Shown piece by piece: positions 37,901 through 46,042 of a stretch of 64,000 nucleotides of DNA. The stretch lies in NCBI GenBank assembly GCA_965215115.1, contig OZ244050.1, forward strand, positions 2,666,001 to 2,730,000, written 5' to 3'. Position 1 is the stretch's first letter. The number at the start of each line of letters is the position of its first letter. Source of the stretch: CALDTK01 sp965215115 (GTDB taxonomy: Bacteria; Bacteroidota; Bacteroidia; Chitinophagales; Saprospiraceae). The notes under the pieces were generated by a model. The model saw only the letters and a list, made by a program, of their open reading frames with translations. It was not told the DNA's origin and searched no databases. The translations under genes and the position numbers were made by a program.

Positions 37901-40154
37901 ACCCTGGATGCAGCGCTGTGATGCGAAGGTTGTCAACTTTGCCACCGCCGTGGCCAACGTCGACCGGTCTTAATCCTACTTACCCTGGATGCAGCGCTGT
38001 GATTCCAAGTTGGACCTGACCGCTACAAGAAGGAGAGCTTCAGTGGTCTTAATCCTACTTACCCTGGATGCAGCGCTGTGATCACAAGCTCTCCGGGGAC
38101 GACCGCGTCACCCTCTTCGAGGAGTCTTAATCCTACTTACCCTGGATGCAGCGCTGTGATGGACGTCTCAGAGACGTCCTGTTGAACGCAGGGTTCTCGT
38201 CTTAATCCTACTTACCCTGGATGCAGCGCTGTGATCGATCTTCACCGATGAAGGTCGCAACGACGAGGGGCTGGTCTTAATCCTACTTACCCTGGATGCA
38301 GCGCTGTGATACGGCGTTCCTTTCCTGCGAGGCGTTCTCGCTTTCCAGCGGTCTTAATCCTACTTACCCTGGATGCAGCGCTGTGATGAGTAAGTCAATT
38401 GTCAATAACCCGGGAGAGCCCGGTCTTAATCCTACTTACCCTGGATGCAGCGCTGTGATCAAGGTCTTAATGGACTCCGTGGTACTAGCCACCGTGTCTT
38501 AATCCTACTTACCCTGGATGCAGCGCTGTGATGGGACCACACCACATTCGACATCACAATCATCGACGCCCGTCTTAATCCTACTTACCCTGGATGCAGC
38601 GCTGTGATGGGGACCGGGTGGTATGCCACGGCGCACGACACGGCGTCTTAATCCTACTTACCCTGGATGCAGCGCTGTGATTGGAGGGGGTATTTCCGAT
38701 GACTCGCAAAAGCGGAGAGCTGTCTTAATCCTACTTACCCTGGATGCAGCGCTGTGATCACAATTTCAGTAAGGGTATCACTGCCTCCCCTTTAAGTAGG
38801 CAGTCTTAATCCTACTTACCCTGGATGCAGCGCTGTGATTCTTCGCCCCGCTTCTCTTCATCGCGCAGACCGCACAGTTGTCTTAATCCTACTTACCCTG
38901 GATGCAGCGCTGTGATACGCAGGGAAGGAATTCCCTTACATCCAACCAAAGTAGGGTCTTAATCCTACTTACCCTGGATGCAGCGCTGTGATATCCTAAG
39001 CTTCCTAGGAGGCACAGTCCTTACCTGCTATGCGTCTTAATCCTACTTACCCTGGATGCAGCGCTGTGATTGCTAACCAAACAAGTTCTTATTATGAACG
39101 AAGTACAAAGTCTTAATCCTACTTACCCTGGATGCAGCGCTGTGATCCGCGCCCGGCAACCGGCAACTGTCGTTCGTGCCCGTCTTAATCCTACTTACCC
39201 TGGATGCAGCGCTGTGATTTCGTCTACGAAATGACGGGGAACGAAGACGTCTTCCTTAATGTCTTAATCCTACTTACCCTGGATGCAGCGCTGTGATATC
39301 TGTCGCAAGGCACGAGAGCGGACACTGGAGTTCCGCATGTCTTAATCCTACTTACCCTGGATGCAGCGCTGTGATCCTCCCCCCTTTCCTCCCCGAACGC
39401 TCTTCCGACGAGTCTTAATCCTACTTACCCTGGATGCAGCGCTGTGATAGTTCGACGATTGCATTAGCTGGCGTGTGTTCTAGTCTTAATCCTACTTACC
39501 CTGGATGCAGCGCTGTGATACCTCGAAGTACGGTTACGCGTACCTCGGGGCCCACTCCGTCTTAATCCTACTTACCCTGGATGCAGCGCTGTGATTCGGA
39601 CAGGTCGACGGCATCGACGTACACCAGACGTCTTAATCCTACTTACCCTGGATGCAGCGCTGTGATCTACATTGCCACGCAACTCGATCCGACTTCCGTT
39701 CGCGAGTCTTAATCCTACTTACCCTGGATGCAGCGCTGTGATGCGTACCTCGGGGCCCACTCGGTCGGCGAATACCACGAAGTCTTAATCCTACTTACCC
39801 TGGATGCAGCGCTGTGATCCTTCTTCGTTTTGGCGTGACGCCAACCCGACAGACTGTCTTAATCCTACTTACCCTGGATGCAGCGCTGTGATATGAGGAA
39901 CAACCTCATCATCACCGATGAGAGCTTCGATGGTCTTAATCCTACTTACCCTGGATGCAGCGCTGTGATACATCGTCGTCGTCGGCGGATTCGTCGTCGA
40001 CGTCGACCGCGTCTTAATCCTACTTACCCTGGATGCAGCGCTGTGATAAGTGGGTCTTAATCCTACTTACCCTGGTGCAGCGCCACTTATGGAGGCACTT
40101 AGGAGCGCTGTGACCAAGTCTTAATCCTACTTACCCTGGATGCAGCGCTGTGAT
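34920..40154 (-). CRISPR. CRISPR array, leader-side segment (about 70 repeats, one broken)
   Basis: The same 37-bp repeat continues at 34920 and by hand count recurs 70 times to 40154. Variants are at 36141 (ATGCGGCG), 37355 (TTAGCCTGG) and the broken unit 40054-40113. On the plus strand many spacers read as sense protein, and groups of spacers sample the same gene, for example those at 33088, 36330, 36482 and 38083 (GHxLSG motif), 35563 and 35641 (26 shared bases), and 39520 and 39743. With the segment left of the insertion sequence the array has about 109 repeats, unusually large. The cas2 stop is only about 110 bases from the last repeat. Confidence 0.97.
40048..40117 (-). repeat. Broken repeat unit at the leader-proximal end of the array
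   Basis: Between two normal repeats lies a 6-base stub (AAGTGG), then a repeat lacking one A and split by 20 inserted bases (40084-40103) flanked by a duplicated AGCGC, then a 4-base stub. Both neighbouring spacers are therefore missing. The insert contains CACTTA twice and is partly complementary to the AAGTGG stub. Confidence 0.85.
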
Positions 40155-40265
40155 CGACTACGATCACAAAGACCTGATTGTCAATGGGGCTCTACCCAGA
40201 TCCAGGGAGACTTCCCCCGGACCGGCACCCGCTTCCGGACGCCCGGCAAACATACGACCCGCACC
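40155..40265 (-). promoter_or_regulatory. Presumed CRISPR leader
   Basis: This 111-base stretch lies between the cas2 stop and the first repeat on the side from which minus-strand transcription arrives. It is GC-rich and lacks a clear promoter, so pre-crRNA may be read through from the cas1-cas2 unit. Its role as leader is inferred from repeat orientation, the degenerate terminal repeat at the other end and the proximity of cas1/cas2. Confidence 0.5.
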
Positions 40266-40700
40266 CTACACAATGATCACGTTCGGGCGCGCCAATACCA
40301 TCCGAACGTCCAGATCCAGGCCGATCACCCGCATCCGGTAGGCCTTGTCCTCCGGCAGCGGCATCACCAGGATGCTGTCCTCGTTGCGGTACATCGCGTT
40401 CATCGCCTTGAGCTTGTCGGCCAGCGTCCGGTACGCCGCCACCGGGCGCTTCCCCAGAAACACGCTCTTCTGGATGCGCGTCAGGCCCTCGCGCAGCAAA
40501 AAGTCCGACACGTAGCGCCGCACTTTGTCGTCCGAGATATCGTACATCACCAAAAATACCACGTGCCGTATCGTTGTCTCCGGCACCTCGGCCCGGAGCC
40601 ACGCCCCCACGCGTGACATCCGCTCCGCCGCCGGTAGGTCCATCAGGTCTCGCGCCTCCGCCGGGTCGTACACCACCCGCGGGCGCCGCGGGCGCCACAC
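40266..40700 (-). CDS. cas2: Cas2
   Basis: The product (144 residues from a GTG at 40700) carries the Cas2 ferredoxin fold: HVVFLVMYDISDDKVRRYVSDFL with the conserved Asp after the first strand, RIQKSVFLGKRP, and a C-terminal SILVMPLPEDKAYRMRVIGLD. It partners Cas1 in spacer integration. The core is about 95 residues; the basic 47-residue N-terminal extension is unusual, and an internal Met (MDLPAAERMSRVGAWL) is an alternative start. The GTG lies three bases after the stop of the upstream primase-like gene, which supports the long form and a shared message. Confidence 0.93.
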   Translation of the reverse strand: MWRPRRPRVVYDPAEARDLMDLPAAERMSRVGAWLRAEVPETTIRHVVFLVMYDISDDKVRRYVSDFLLREGLTRIQKSVFLGKRPVAAYRTLADKLKAMNAMYRNEDSILVMPLPEDKAYRMRVIGLDLDVRMVLARPNVIIV

Positions 40701-40703
40701 CCG

Positions 40704-42014
40704 CTAAAACGGTAAAGGCTCATCCGGGGGAAGCCCCCGCGCGGGCGCGGGCACGGGTGCCGTCGATCCCGTATCCTCAGGCGTTCGCGCGGGCGACCCG
40801 TCCTCCGCCTGCCGCACCCGCACCACGGGCCGCAGCTCCGGCTCCGGCTCCTCCGCACTCGGCTCACCGTCCGCAACCGGTTTTGCGCCCGACGCGAAGA
40901 AACTGTACGTCCCGTCATCCACCAGCTCCTCGAGCCCCGCCGGCCGCACTCCCGTCTCGTAGGCGACATCCTCGAGCAGGGCCACGATTTGTGCCCCGAG
41001 CTCCGCGTCCGTCCCGCGGCGGTTCTCGACCACGATCCGGAAGCCCTTCTTGCCGTAAAACAGATTGACCGCCGCCTGGCGCCGGTCGAAACTCACCAGC
41101 AGCTTGATCCCGTACGGGATGCGCGACTCCTCGACCGGCGTCACGTCGGCCGCCCGCAACGCCTCGGCCCACGCCGGGATCATCTCCAGGAGCTCCGGCG
41201 GGGCAAACGGCCGACCGGGCGCGCGCTGCGTGTACAGGTTGCCCGCCCGCGGCGGCGCCAACACCCGCCGGATATCGCGGTACGGCGGTGAGGCCGGCGG
41301 CTCACTGCCCGCTGGCGTCGGCTGGGGACCAACCGACAGCGTCCCCTGCCGCACGACTGTTTTGCCGGAAGGCGCCACCGCGGTCGGCGCCTCCGTCCCC
41401 CAGACGCTCGGCGACACCTCGTTGACCCACGCCCCCCACGCCAGCGGCAGCGCCAGCGGGAAGTAGTGCGCCTCCGGGTCGTAAGCCAGGAAGTTGGCCC
41501 GCGTCACGTCGTGCGTCACGGCGTCGAGCCCGCGCAGGTCCGGGTGGCGCCGCAGCAGCTCCGCGCTCGTGCGCTGGTACACGAGCTTGTACACGCGCGC
41601 ATCGGTGATCGGCTCGGCGAGTGCGTACACGAGTCGCCACCCCTGCCCACTCGGGGTCACGTACGCGAACAGGCACTCCGGGTCGGCGTAGGTCCGCGCC
41701 CGCACCTCCGTCGCGAGCCGCACGTCGGTCGCGCCCCAGTCCACGTCGAAGGTCACGAGCGTCGCGGCCTCGAAGTGCTCGATGCGGCGGTGGTTTTCGC
41801 GAAAGCCGCTCCCGCAGAAGTACGGCAGGTTCGGCTTGCTTTGCTTGTAGGCCCGCGGGTCCATGCGCAGCAAGTTGCGCAGGCTCTCGGTCTCGCGCCT
41901 CAGGCGCGGGTCGGTGCGGATCATGTCCACGAGGGTCGCCACCGGGACCGCCACCAGCGGGTCGGCCGCGGCGCGGAGGTTGTGGCCGAGGTAGGCCGTT
42001 AGCTGGGTCTCCAT
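40704..42014 (-). CDS. BT4734/VirE-N-type primase-like protein in the adaptation operon
   Basis: The 436-residue product starts at ATG 42014, overlapping the end of cas1 by 16 bases. Its N-terminal domain (about residues 40-190) fits the BT4734-like/VirE N-terminal family: PNLPYFCGSGFRE, then ATLVTFDVDWG with a DxD pair, YVTPSGQGWRLVYAL and HDVTRANFLAYDPEAHYFP. A central linker is Pro/Ala-rich. A second domain (about 275-385) contains AVNLFYGKKGFRIVVENRRG and a helix EIVALLEDVAYETG-like stretch; I do not recognise it. The tail is acidic and Pro-rich. Primase-polymerases are known companions of cas1 in some type III loci, so a role in spacer acquisition is a reasonable inference. Two elements are in frame (41359-41373, 41793-41807). 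Confidence 0.75.
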   Translation of the reverse strand: METQLTAYLGHNLRAAADPLVAVPVATLVDMIRTDPRLRRETESLRNLLRMDPRAYKQSKPNLPYFCGSGFRENHRRIEHFEAATLVTFDVDWGATDVRLATEVRARTYADPECLFAYVTPSGQGWRLVYALAEPITDARVYKLVYQRTSAELLRRHPDLRGLDAVTHDVTRANFLAYDPEAHYFPLALPLAWGAWVNEVSPSVWGTEAPTAVAPSGKTVVRQGTLSVGPQPTPAGSEPPASPPYRDIRRVLAPPRAGNLYTQRAPGRPFAPPELLEMIPAWAEALRAADVTPVEESRIPYGIKLLVSFDRRQAAVNLFYGKKGFRIVVENRRGTDAELGAQIVALLEDVAYETGVRPAGLEELVDDGTYSFFASGAKPVADGEPSAEEPEPELRPVVRVRQAEDGSPARTPEDTGSTAPVPAPARGLPPDEPLPF

Positions 42015-43012
42015 TTCAGTAGGTATTGCGCCAGGGCGTGGGCCCCGGCCTGTAGGTGCGTGAGGCGCGTGCGGGACAGCCCGTCGAGCTCGATGATCTC
42101 GGAGTAGTAGTCCACCGTCGCCTGTACCAGTACGCGGCGCGCGCCGTCGGCGAGCCAGACGCCGTCGGTCGGGTCGCCGGCGGGGTCTTCGGCGGGGCGG
42201 AAGTCGTCGGGCGTGAGGGCTTTCGCCAAAACCAGGTGCACGACCGTGAAGTCGACCCACGCGCGGTAGGGCTCGATGGCGTCGTACACGAGGCTCGGGC
42301 GCCGGTAGCCGTCGGCGTGGAAGACCCCGATGGCCGGGTCGAGTCCGGCGGTGAGCAGCGCGCCCTCGACGCGGTGGTAGAGGATGCCGTAGCCGTAGTT
42401 GAGCAGGGCGTTGAAGGCGTCGCGGGCGGGGTGTTGCGACCTTTCGGCAAAACGCCACTCGCCGGGGAGCGCGGCGCTGAGGGTCTGGAAGTACTCGCGG
42501 CTCGCGGCCCCCTCGGCGCTGCGCCAGCGCTCGAAGTAGTGCTCGGGGCGCCGCGCGGGTGGTTTTAGCGAAAGCCGCTCCACCGCCTTCGCCATGCGGC
42601 GGTCGGCCTGCTCGAGGGCGCTGTCGGTGGCGTGCCCGCGGCCGCGCAAACTGTACAGCAACGCGCGCTGCGCGCCGATCTTGTCGCGGAGTTGCGCCTC
42701 GACCCACGGGCTCGCGTCCGGGTGCTGCGACCACTCCAACTGCTGGCGCCGGATCGTCGTGATGCTCCCGAAGCGCTGCGACCACAGCCGCCCGATCGGG
42801 TCGCCGGCCCGGCCCGTCAACACCACCTCGATCCCGCGCTCGAGGGCCGTGAAGAGCACCGCCGACGAGAGCCGGCACCGCCGGTCGAGCGTGATCTGCG
42901 TGAGCTCCCCGAGCGGCACCCAACGGTCTTGCTCGCGCTCCGGCTCGCGGATGCGGAGTCGCCCGCCGCTGATCGACAGGGAGGCACCCGGCTTGACGAT
43001 GACTAGTTCCAC
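41999..43012 (-). CDS. cas1: Cas1 integrase
   Basis: The 337-residue product from GTG 43012 has the Cas1 N-terminal beta domain (VELVIVKPGASLSISGGRLRI, LGELTQITLDRRCRLSSAVL, IEVVLTG) and the helical catalytic domain: ALLNYGYGILYHRVEGALLTAGLDPAIGVFH contains the first catalytic Glu and His, and RPSLVYDAIEPYRAWVD the Asp. It integrates spacers with Cas2. Three dispersed elements are in frame (42218-42232 VLAKA; 42439-42453; 42562-42576). It leads a minus-strand unit with the primase-like gene and cas2 and is divergent from the TPR/cold-shock gene, 143 bases away. Confidence 0.96.
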   Translation of the reverse strand: MELVIVKPGASLSISGGRLRIREPEREQDRWVPLGELTQITLDRRCRLSSAVLFTALERGIEVVLTGRAGDPIGRLWSQRFGSITTIRRQQLEWSQHPDASPWVEAQLRDKIGAQRALLYSLRGRGHATDSALEQADRRMAKAVERLSLKPPARRPEHYFERWRSAEGAASREYFQTLSAALPGEWRFAERSQHPARDAFNALLNYGYGILYHRVEGALLTAGLDPAIGVFHADGYRRPSLVYDAIEPYRAWVDFTVVHLVLAKALTPDDFRPAEDPAGDPTDGVWLADGARRVLVQATVDYYSEIIELDGLSRTRLTHLQAGAHALAQYLLKWRPS

Positions 43013-43155
43013 GGCGTTTCGATTCTGGGTACCGTCGCGGACCGGCGCCGAGCAGGCGGGAGCGCGCCTCGGCGCCCACGTGTGGCACGTCGTTTGGGAA
43101 TGTGCAAAAGTTGGGCCGATCCGGCCGCGACCGTGCCAGAAACCGTCCCCGAAGT

Positions 43156-44376
43156 ATGTCCACTCCCTCAGGCCCGCCCCCGCCCCCGCCAGCCGCACCC
43201 CGCACCCCGAACCCCGCACCCCCGGTACAGCTTACGCTAAAACAGCTTTACGACGCCCAGCGCTACGGCGAGGCCATCGACGAGTGCCGCCGCGTGTGGC
43301 AGGCCGAGCCCCACCGCCGCGACGGCATTAAGTTCCTGTACGCCTGGTCGATCTACCGCCACGTCGTCAAGGCCACTAAACCGAGCGCCAAAGACCTCGT
43401 CCGGGCCGTGGCCGGGATCGCCGCCCTGAACCCGACCCACGGCGTGCGCGACCCACTCCCGCTCGCCGCCTTCGCCGCCGCCGACGCCCTGCTCAACCTC
43501 GGGGCCCCGAAGCCCGCCCTCGCCCTGGAGTGCCTCGCGCAGCTCCGGGAGGGCGAGCTCCACGCCGAGCCCGAGACCCGCGACGAGCGCACGTTCGCGA
43601 GCCCGCGCGAGCGCTACGTGCTCGCGTATTCCAAGGCCCTCGAGAAAGCGGACCGCTACGCCGACTGCGTGGCGTTCTGCGACGAGCGACTCGCGGGCGG
43701 GTTCGCGTTCACGGACAAGAACGAATACCACCTCCGCTACCGCGCCGCCAAGTGCCTCGAGCGCGCCGGCGACCCGGCCGCGGCCCTGGCGCGCGTCACC
43801 GACCTCGAGCCGTACTTCCGGCAGTTCTACCTCCCGATGCTCGCGGGCACCTGTTCGCTCGCGCTCGACCGGCCCTACGCGGCGCTCGGTGGTTTTGCGG
43901 AAGCATTGCTGCAAAACCCCAAGCCCGCCTACGCCCGCCAGGCCCTCGAGGCCATCGCGAGACAGTACGAAATCATGGAGGTCCCGCGTGCGCTCGCCGC
44001 CGACCACGCGCGCCTCGACCTCATCTGCTGCGCCCAGGAAGGGTGGAACGCCCGTGACTACGGCGAGCTGCTGCCCGAGATCGACGACGACGCGCGTGGG
44101 TTTCGCCGACTCCGCGAAGGGCTCGTACCGCACTGGCGCGAGTGGGCCGTGCTGCGGTTCGAGCCCGGGACCGGCAAGGTGCGGCAGTGGCTCGGCCAGG
44201 GCGACGCCGGCTTCATCCACTGCGACCGCTCGGGACGCTCGCTCATCTTCCGGCGGAGCGCGTGCGTCGGGGCGGTGCCATCGGTCGGGGCGGCGGTGGC
44301 GTTTCGGGCGCGGCGCTCACTGGACCGCAAGAAGGGGCGGTTGGGGTGGGAGGCGGTGGGGGTGCGGGGGCTGTAG
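43156..44376 (+). CDS. TPR-like protein with C-terminal cold-shock-like RNA-binding domain
   Basis: The 406-residue product has a Pro-rich N-terminus, helical repeats of TPR type (about residues 30-290: YDAQRYGEAIDECRRVWQ, ADRYADCVAFCDERL, GDPAAALARVTDLEPYF, ARQALEAIARQYEI) and a C-terminal beta domain (about 340-406) that reads like a cold-shock domain: GKVRQWLGQGDAGFIHCDR, LIFRRSACVGAVPSVGAAVAF, then GRLGWEAVGV. It is the only plus-strand gene within the cas locus. The architecture suggests RNA binding linked to protein assembly; I know of no named CRISPR protein of this kind. The ATG at 43156 follows the divergent gap from cas1. Elements at 43229-43243 and 43892-43904 are in frame. Confidence 0.72.
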   Translation: MSTPSGPPPPPPAAPRTPNPAPPVQLTLKQLYDAQRYGEAIDECRRVWQAEPHRRDGIKFLYAWSIYRHVVKATKPSAKDLVRAVAGIAALNPTHGVRDPLPLAAFAAADALLNLGAPKPALALECLAQLREGELHAEPETRDERTFASPRERYVLAYSKALEKADRYADCVAFCDERLAGGFAFTDKNEYHLRYRAAKCLERAGDPAAALARVTDLEPYFRQFYLPMLAGTCSLALDRPYAALGGFAEALLQNPKPAYARQALEAIARQYEIMEVPRALAADHARLDLICCAQEGWNARDYGELLPEIDDDARGFRRLREGLVPHWREWAVLRFEPGTGKVRQWLGQGDAGFIHCDRSGRSLIFRRSACVGAVPSVGAAVAFRARRSLDRKKGRLGWEAVGVRGL

Positions 44377-44446
44377 CGCCGTTTGGCTCGCTCCGCGAGT
44401 GGCGCTCAATCAGTAAGGGCGCACTCGCGGAGCGCGCCAAACGCGC

Positions 44447-46042
44447 CTACTCCACCGCCTTGCGCACCTTCCGCACCACGCGCAGCAACTCATCCCGCTG
44501 CCGGCGGAGGGCTTCGATCTCGGCCTCGAGCTCGGCGCGGGTCCGCTGCCGCACGGAGTCGGTAGGGTGGGGGACGGTTTGCGCGGGGCCGCTTTCGCCC
44601 GGCCGCGGCGGCGTTACAGCTGGGAAGCGTGGCACGAGCTTCGGAGGGGCAGCGGCGCCGTCGATGGTTTTGGCGAAAGCCGCATCACTACCCGGCGGCA
44701 AGGGCTGTTGCGCATCTACCCAGCGCTGGAACGCAATCGCCTCACGGGCCACCCTCACGTCCTTGCCGCGGATACGCTCCTCGAGCATCAGGCCCTCGAA
44801 ACTACGTACGCGGCTCAGGGCCACGTAGGTCTGCCCCGTCGTAAAGGCCGCCGAGGCATCGACGCGCGCGGTGTCGAGCGTGAGGCCCTGGCTCTTGTGG
44901 ATCGTCATCGCGTAGGCGAGCCGCAGTGGAAACTGCTCGAAAGTGCCGATATCCCGGCGGCGCAGACTCTTCGACGCTTGGTCGAAAACGAACTCCAACT
45001 GCTCCCACGTCTCCCGCGTGACGCTCACCTCCAGGCCGCTGTGGGTGGCGATACTGATTACCTGCTCGCTGATTTCGCGGACGATGCCCAGCGATCCGTT
45101 GACGTAGCGCCGCAGGGCCCCGGCGTCGTTGCGTACGAACATCACGAGCGCACCCACGCGTAGCTCGAGCTGTCTAGGCGCCGGGAAATTGGTCTCTGGG
45201 AACGTGCCCGTGATGCGGGCGCCAAACTTGTAGAGTGGGGTGTCGAGCTCGAGCAGGGCGGCGCTGTTGCGCTCCTCGACGCGGGCTTTGGTGGCGGTGA
45301 GCAGGGGTGTTTCGTTGTCGTTGACGAAGCCTACCGCGAAGGGCGGCACGATGCGTTCGTTGAGGGCGTCGAGGTCGGCCTGGTCGTGCTCGCCGACGCG
45401 GATGCGGTTGAGGATCTCCACGAAGGCCGTCCCGCCACGCTGCCGCATGACCTCCGGTAGTTCGATCGCTGTCCAAGCCTCGCGGTCGAACGCACGAGCC
45501 GAGAAAAAGGCGTAGCCGTCCTCGTAGGCGTGTTTGAGTAGCGCGCGCTCCTCGCGATCAGCGACGACGGGCGGGAGCTGAAAGGCGTCTCCGATGAGAC
45601 ACAGCTGCACCCCGCCGAAGGGTGCATCCGCAGCGCGGACGTGTCGGAGGATCTTGTCCATCGCGTCTAGGTAATCGGCGCGTACCATGCTGACCTCGTC
45701 GACGAAGAGGAGGTCCAGCGCTTCGAGGACGGCGCGCTTGTCGTCGGGGTAGTCGAAGTTAGCGCCGATCTGGGCGTTGAGTTCGGGACCTTCCGGGTGG
45801 TAGGCCTGGAGCCCGAGTTTGAAGAAACTATGGATCGTGACCCCGCTCGCCTGCACGGCGGCCATGCCGCTGAAGGCCACGACGGCGACGTTGCGTCCGG
45901 CGTCGGCGAGGTCCCTGCGGGCTCGGTCGAGGAAGGTCGTTTTGCCCGTCCCCGCGCGGCCGGTGAGGAAGAGGTTGCCTTCGCGCGCGTGCAGGATCGC
46001 GAGCGCCCGCGCGACGGCGGCGGCGTTGTCGACGTAGCTCAT
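44447..46042 (-). CDS. Pif1-type superfamily 1 DNA helicase in the cas operon
   Basis: The 531-residue product has Walker A NLFLTGRAGTGKTTFLDRA (about residues 23-41), motif Ia VAFSGMAAVQASGVTIHSFF, Walker B LLFVDEVSMVRADYL, motif III LIGDAFQLPPVV, and motif VI MTIHKSQGLTLDTARVD with YVALSRVRSFEGL. This is the RecD/Pif1 layout, a 5'-3' helicase. The C-terminal 60 residues form a Glu/Arg-rich coiled coil (AELEAEIEALRRQRDELL). The start overlaps the preceding small gene by four bases, so it belongs to the cmr operon as its last gene. Such helicases are also core genes in Bacteroidota, so its CRISPR role is inferred from context only. An element (44667-44681) is in frame (AFAKT). Confidence 0.9.
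   Translation of the reverse strand: MSYVDNAAAVARALAILHAREGNLFLTGRAGTGKTTFLDRARRDLADAGRNVAVVAFSGMAAVQASGVTIHSFFKLGLQAYHPEGPELNAQIGANFDYPDDKRAVLEALDLLFVDEVSMVRADYLDAMDKILRHVRAADAPFGGVQLCLIGDAFQLPPVVADREERALLKHAYEDGYAFFSARAFDREAWTAIELPEVMRQRGGTAFVEILNRIRVGEHDQADLDALNERIVPPFAVGFVNDNETPLLTATKARVEERNSAALLELDTPLYKFGARITGTFPETNFPAPRQLELRVGALVMFVRNDAGALRRYVNGSLGIVREISEQVISIATHSGLEVSVTRETWEQLEFVFDQASKSLRRRDIGTFEQFPLRLAYAMTIHKSQGLTLDTARVDASAAFTTGQTYVALSRVRSFEGLMLEERIRGKDVRVAREAIAFQRWVDAQQPLPPGSDAAFAKTIDGAAAPPKLVPRFPAVTPPRPGESGPAQTVPHPTDSVRQRTRAELEAEIEALRRQRDELLRVVRKVRKAVE

Noticed and set aside
39820..39855. Spacer piece GTTTTGGCGTGACGCC as an element copy
   Set aside because: The hairpin has a TGA loop with a longer stem and lacks GNRA; probably coincidence.
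30800..40060. Short plus-strand frames through the array starting MQRCD and repeating LNPTYPGCSAV
   Set aside because: They are the CRISPR repeat read in frame across spacers of fitting length, not genes.
42015..43205. Upstream extension of the primase-like frame across cas1
   Set aside because: It is the cas1 gene read in another frame; the conserved domain begins at ATG 42014.
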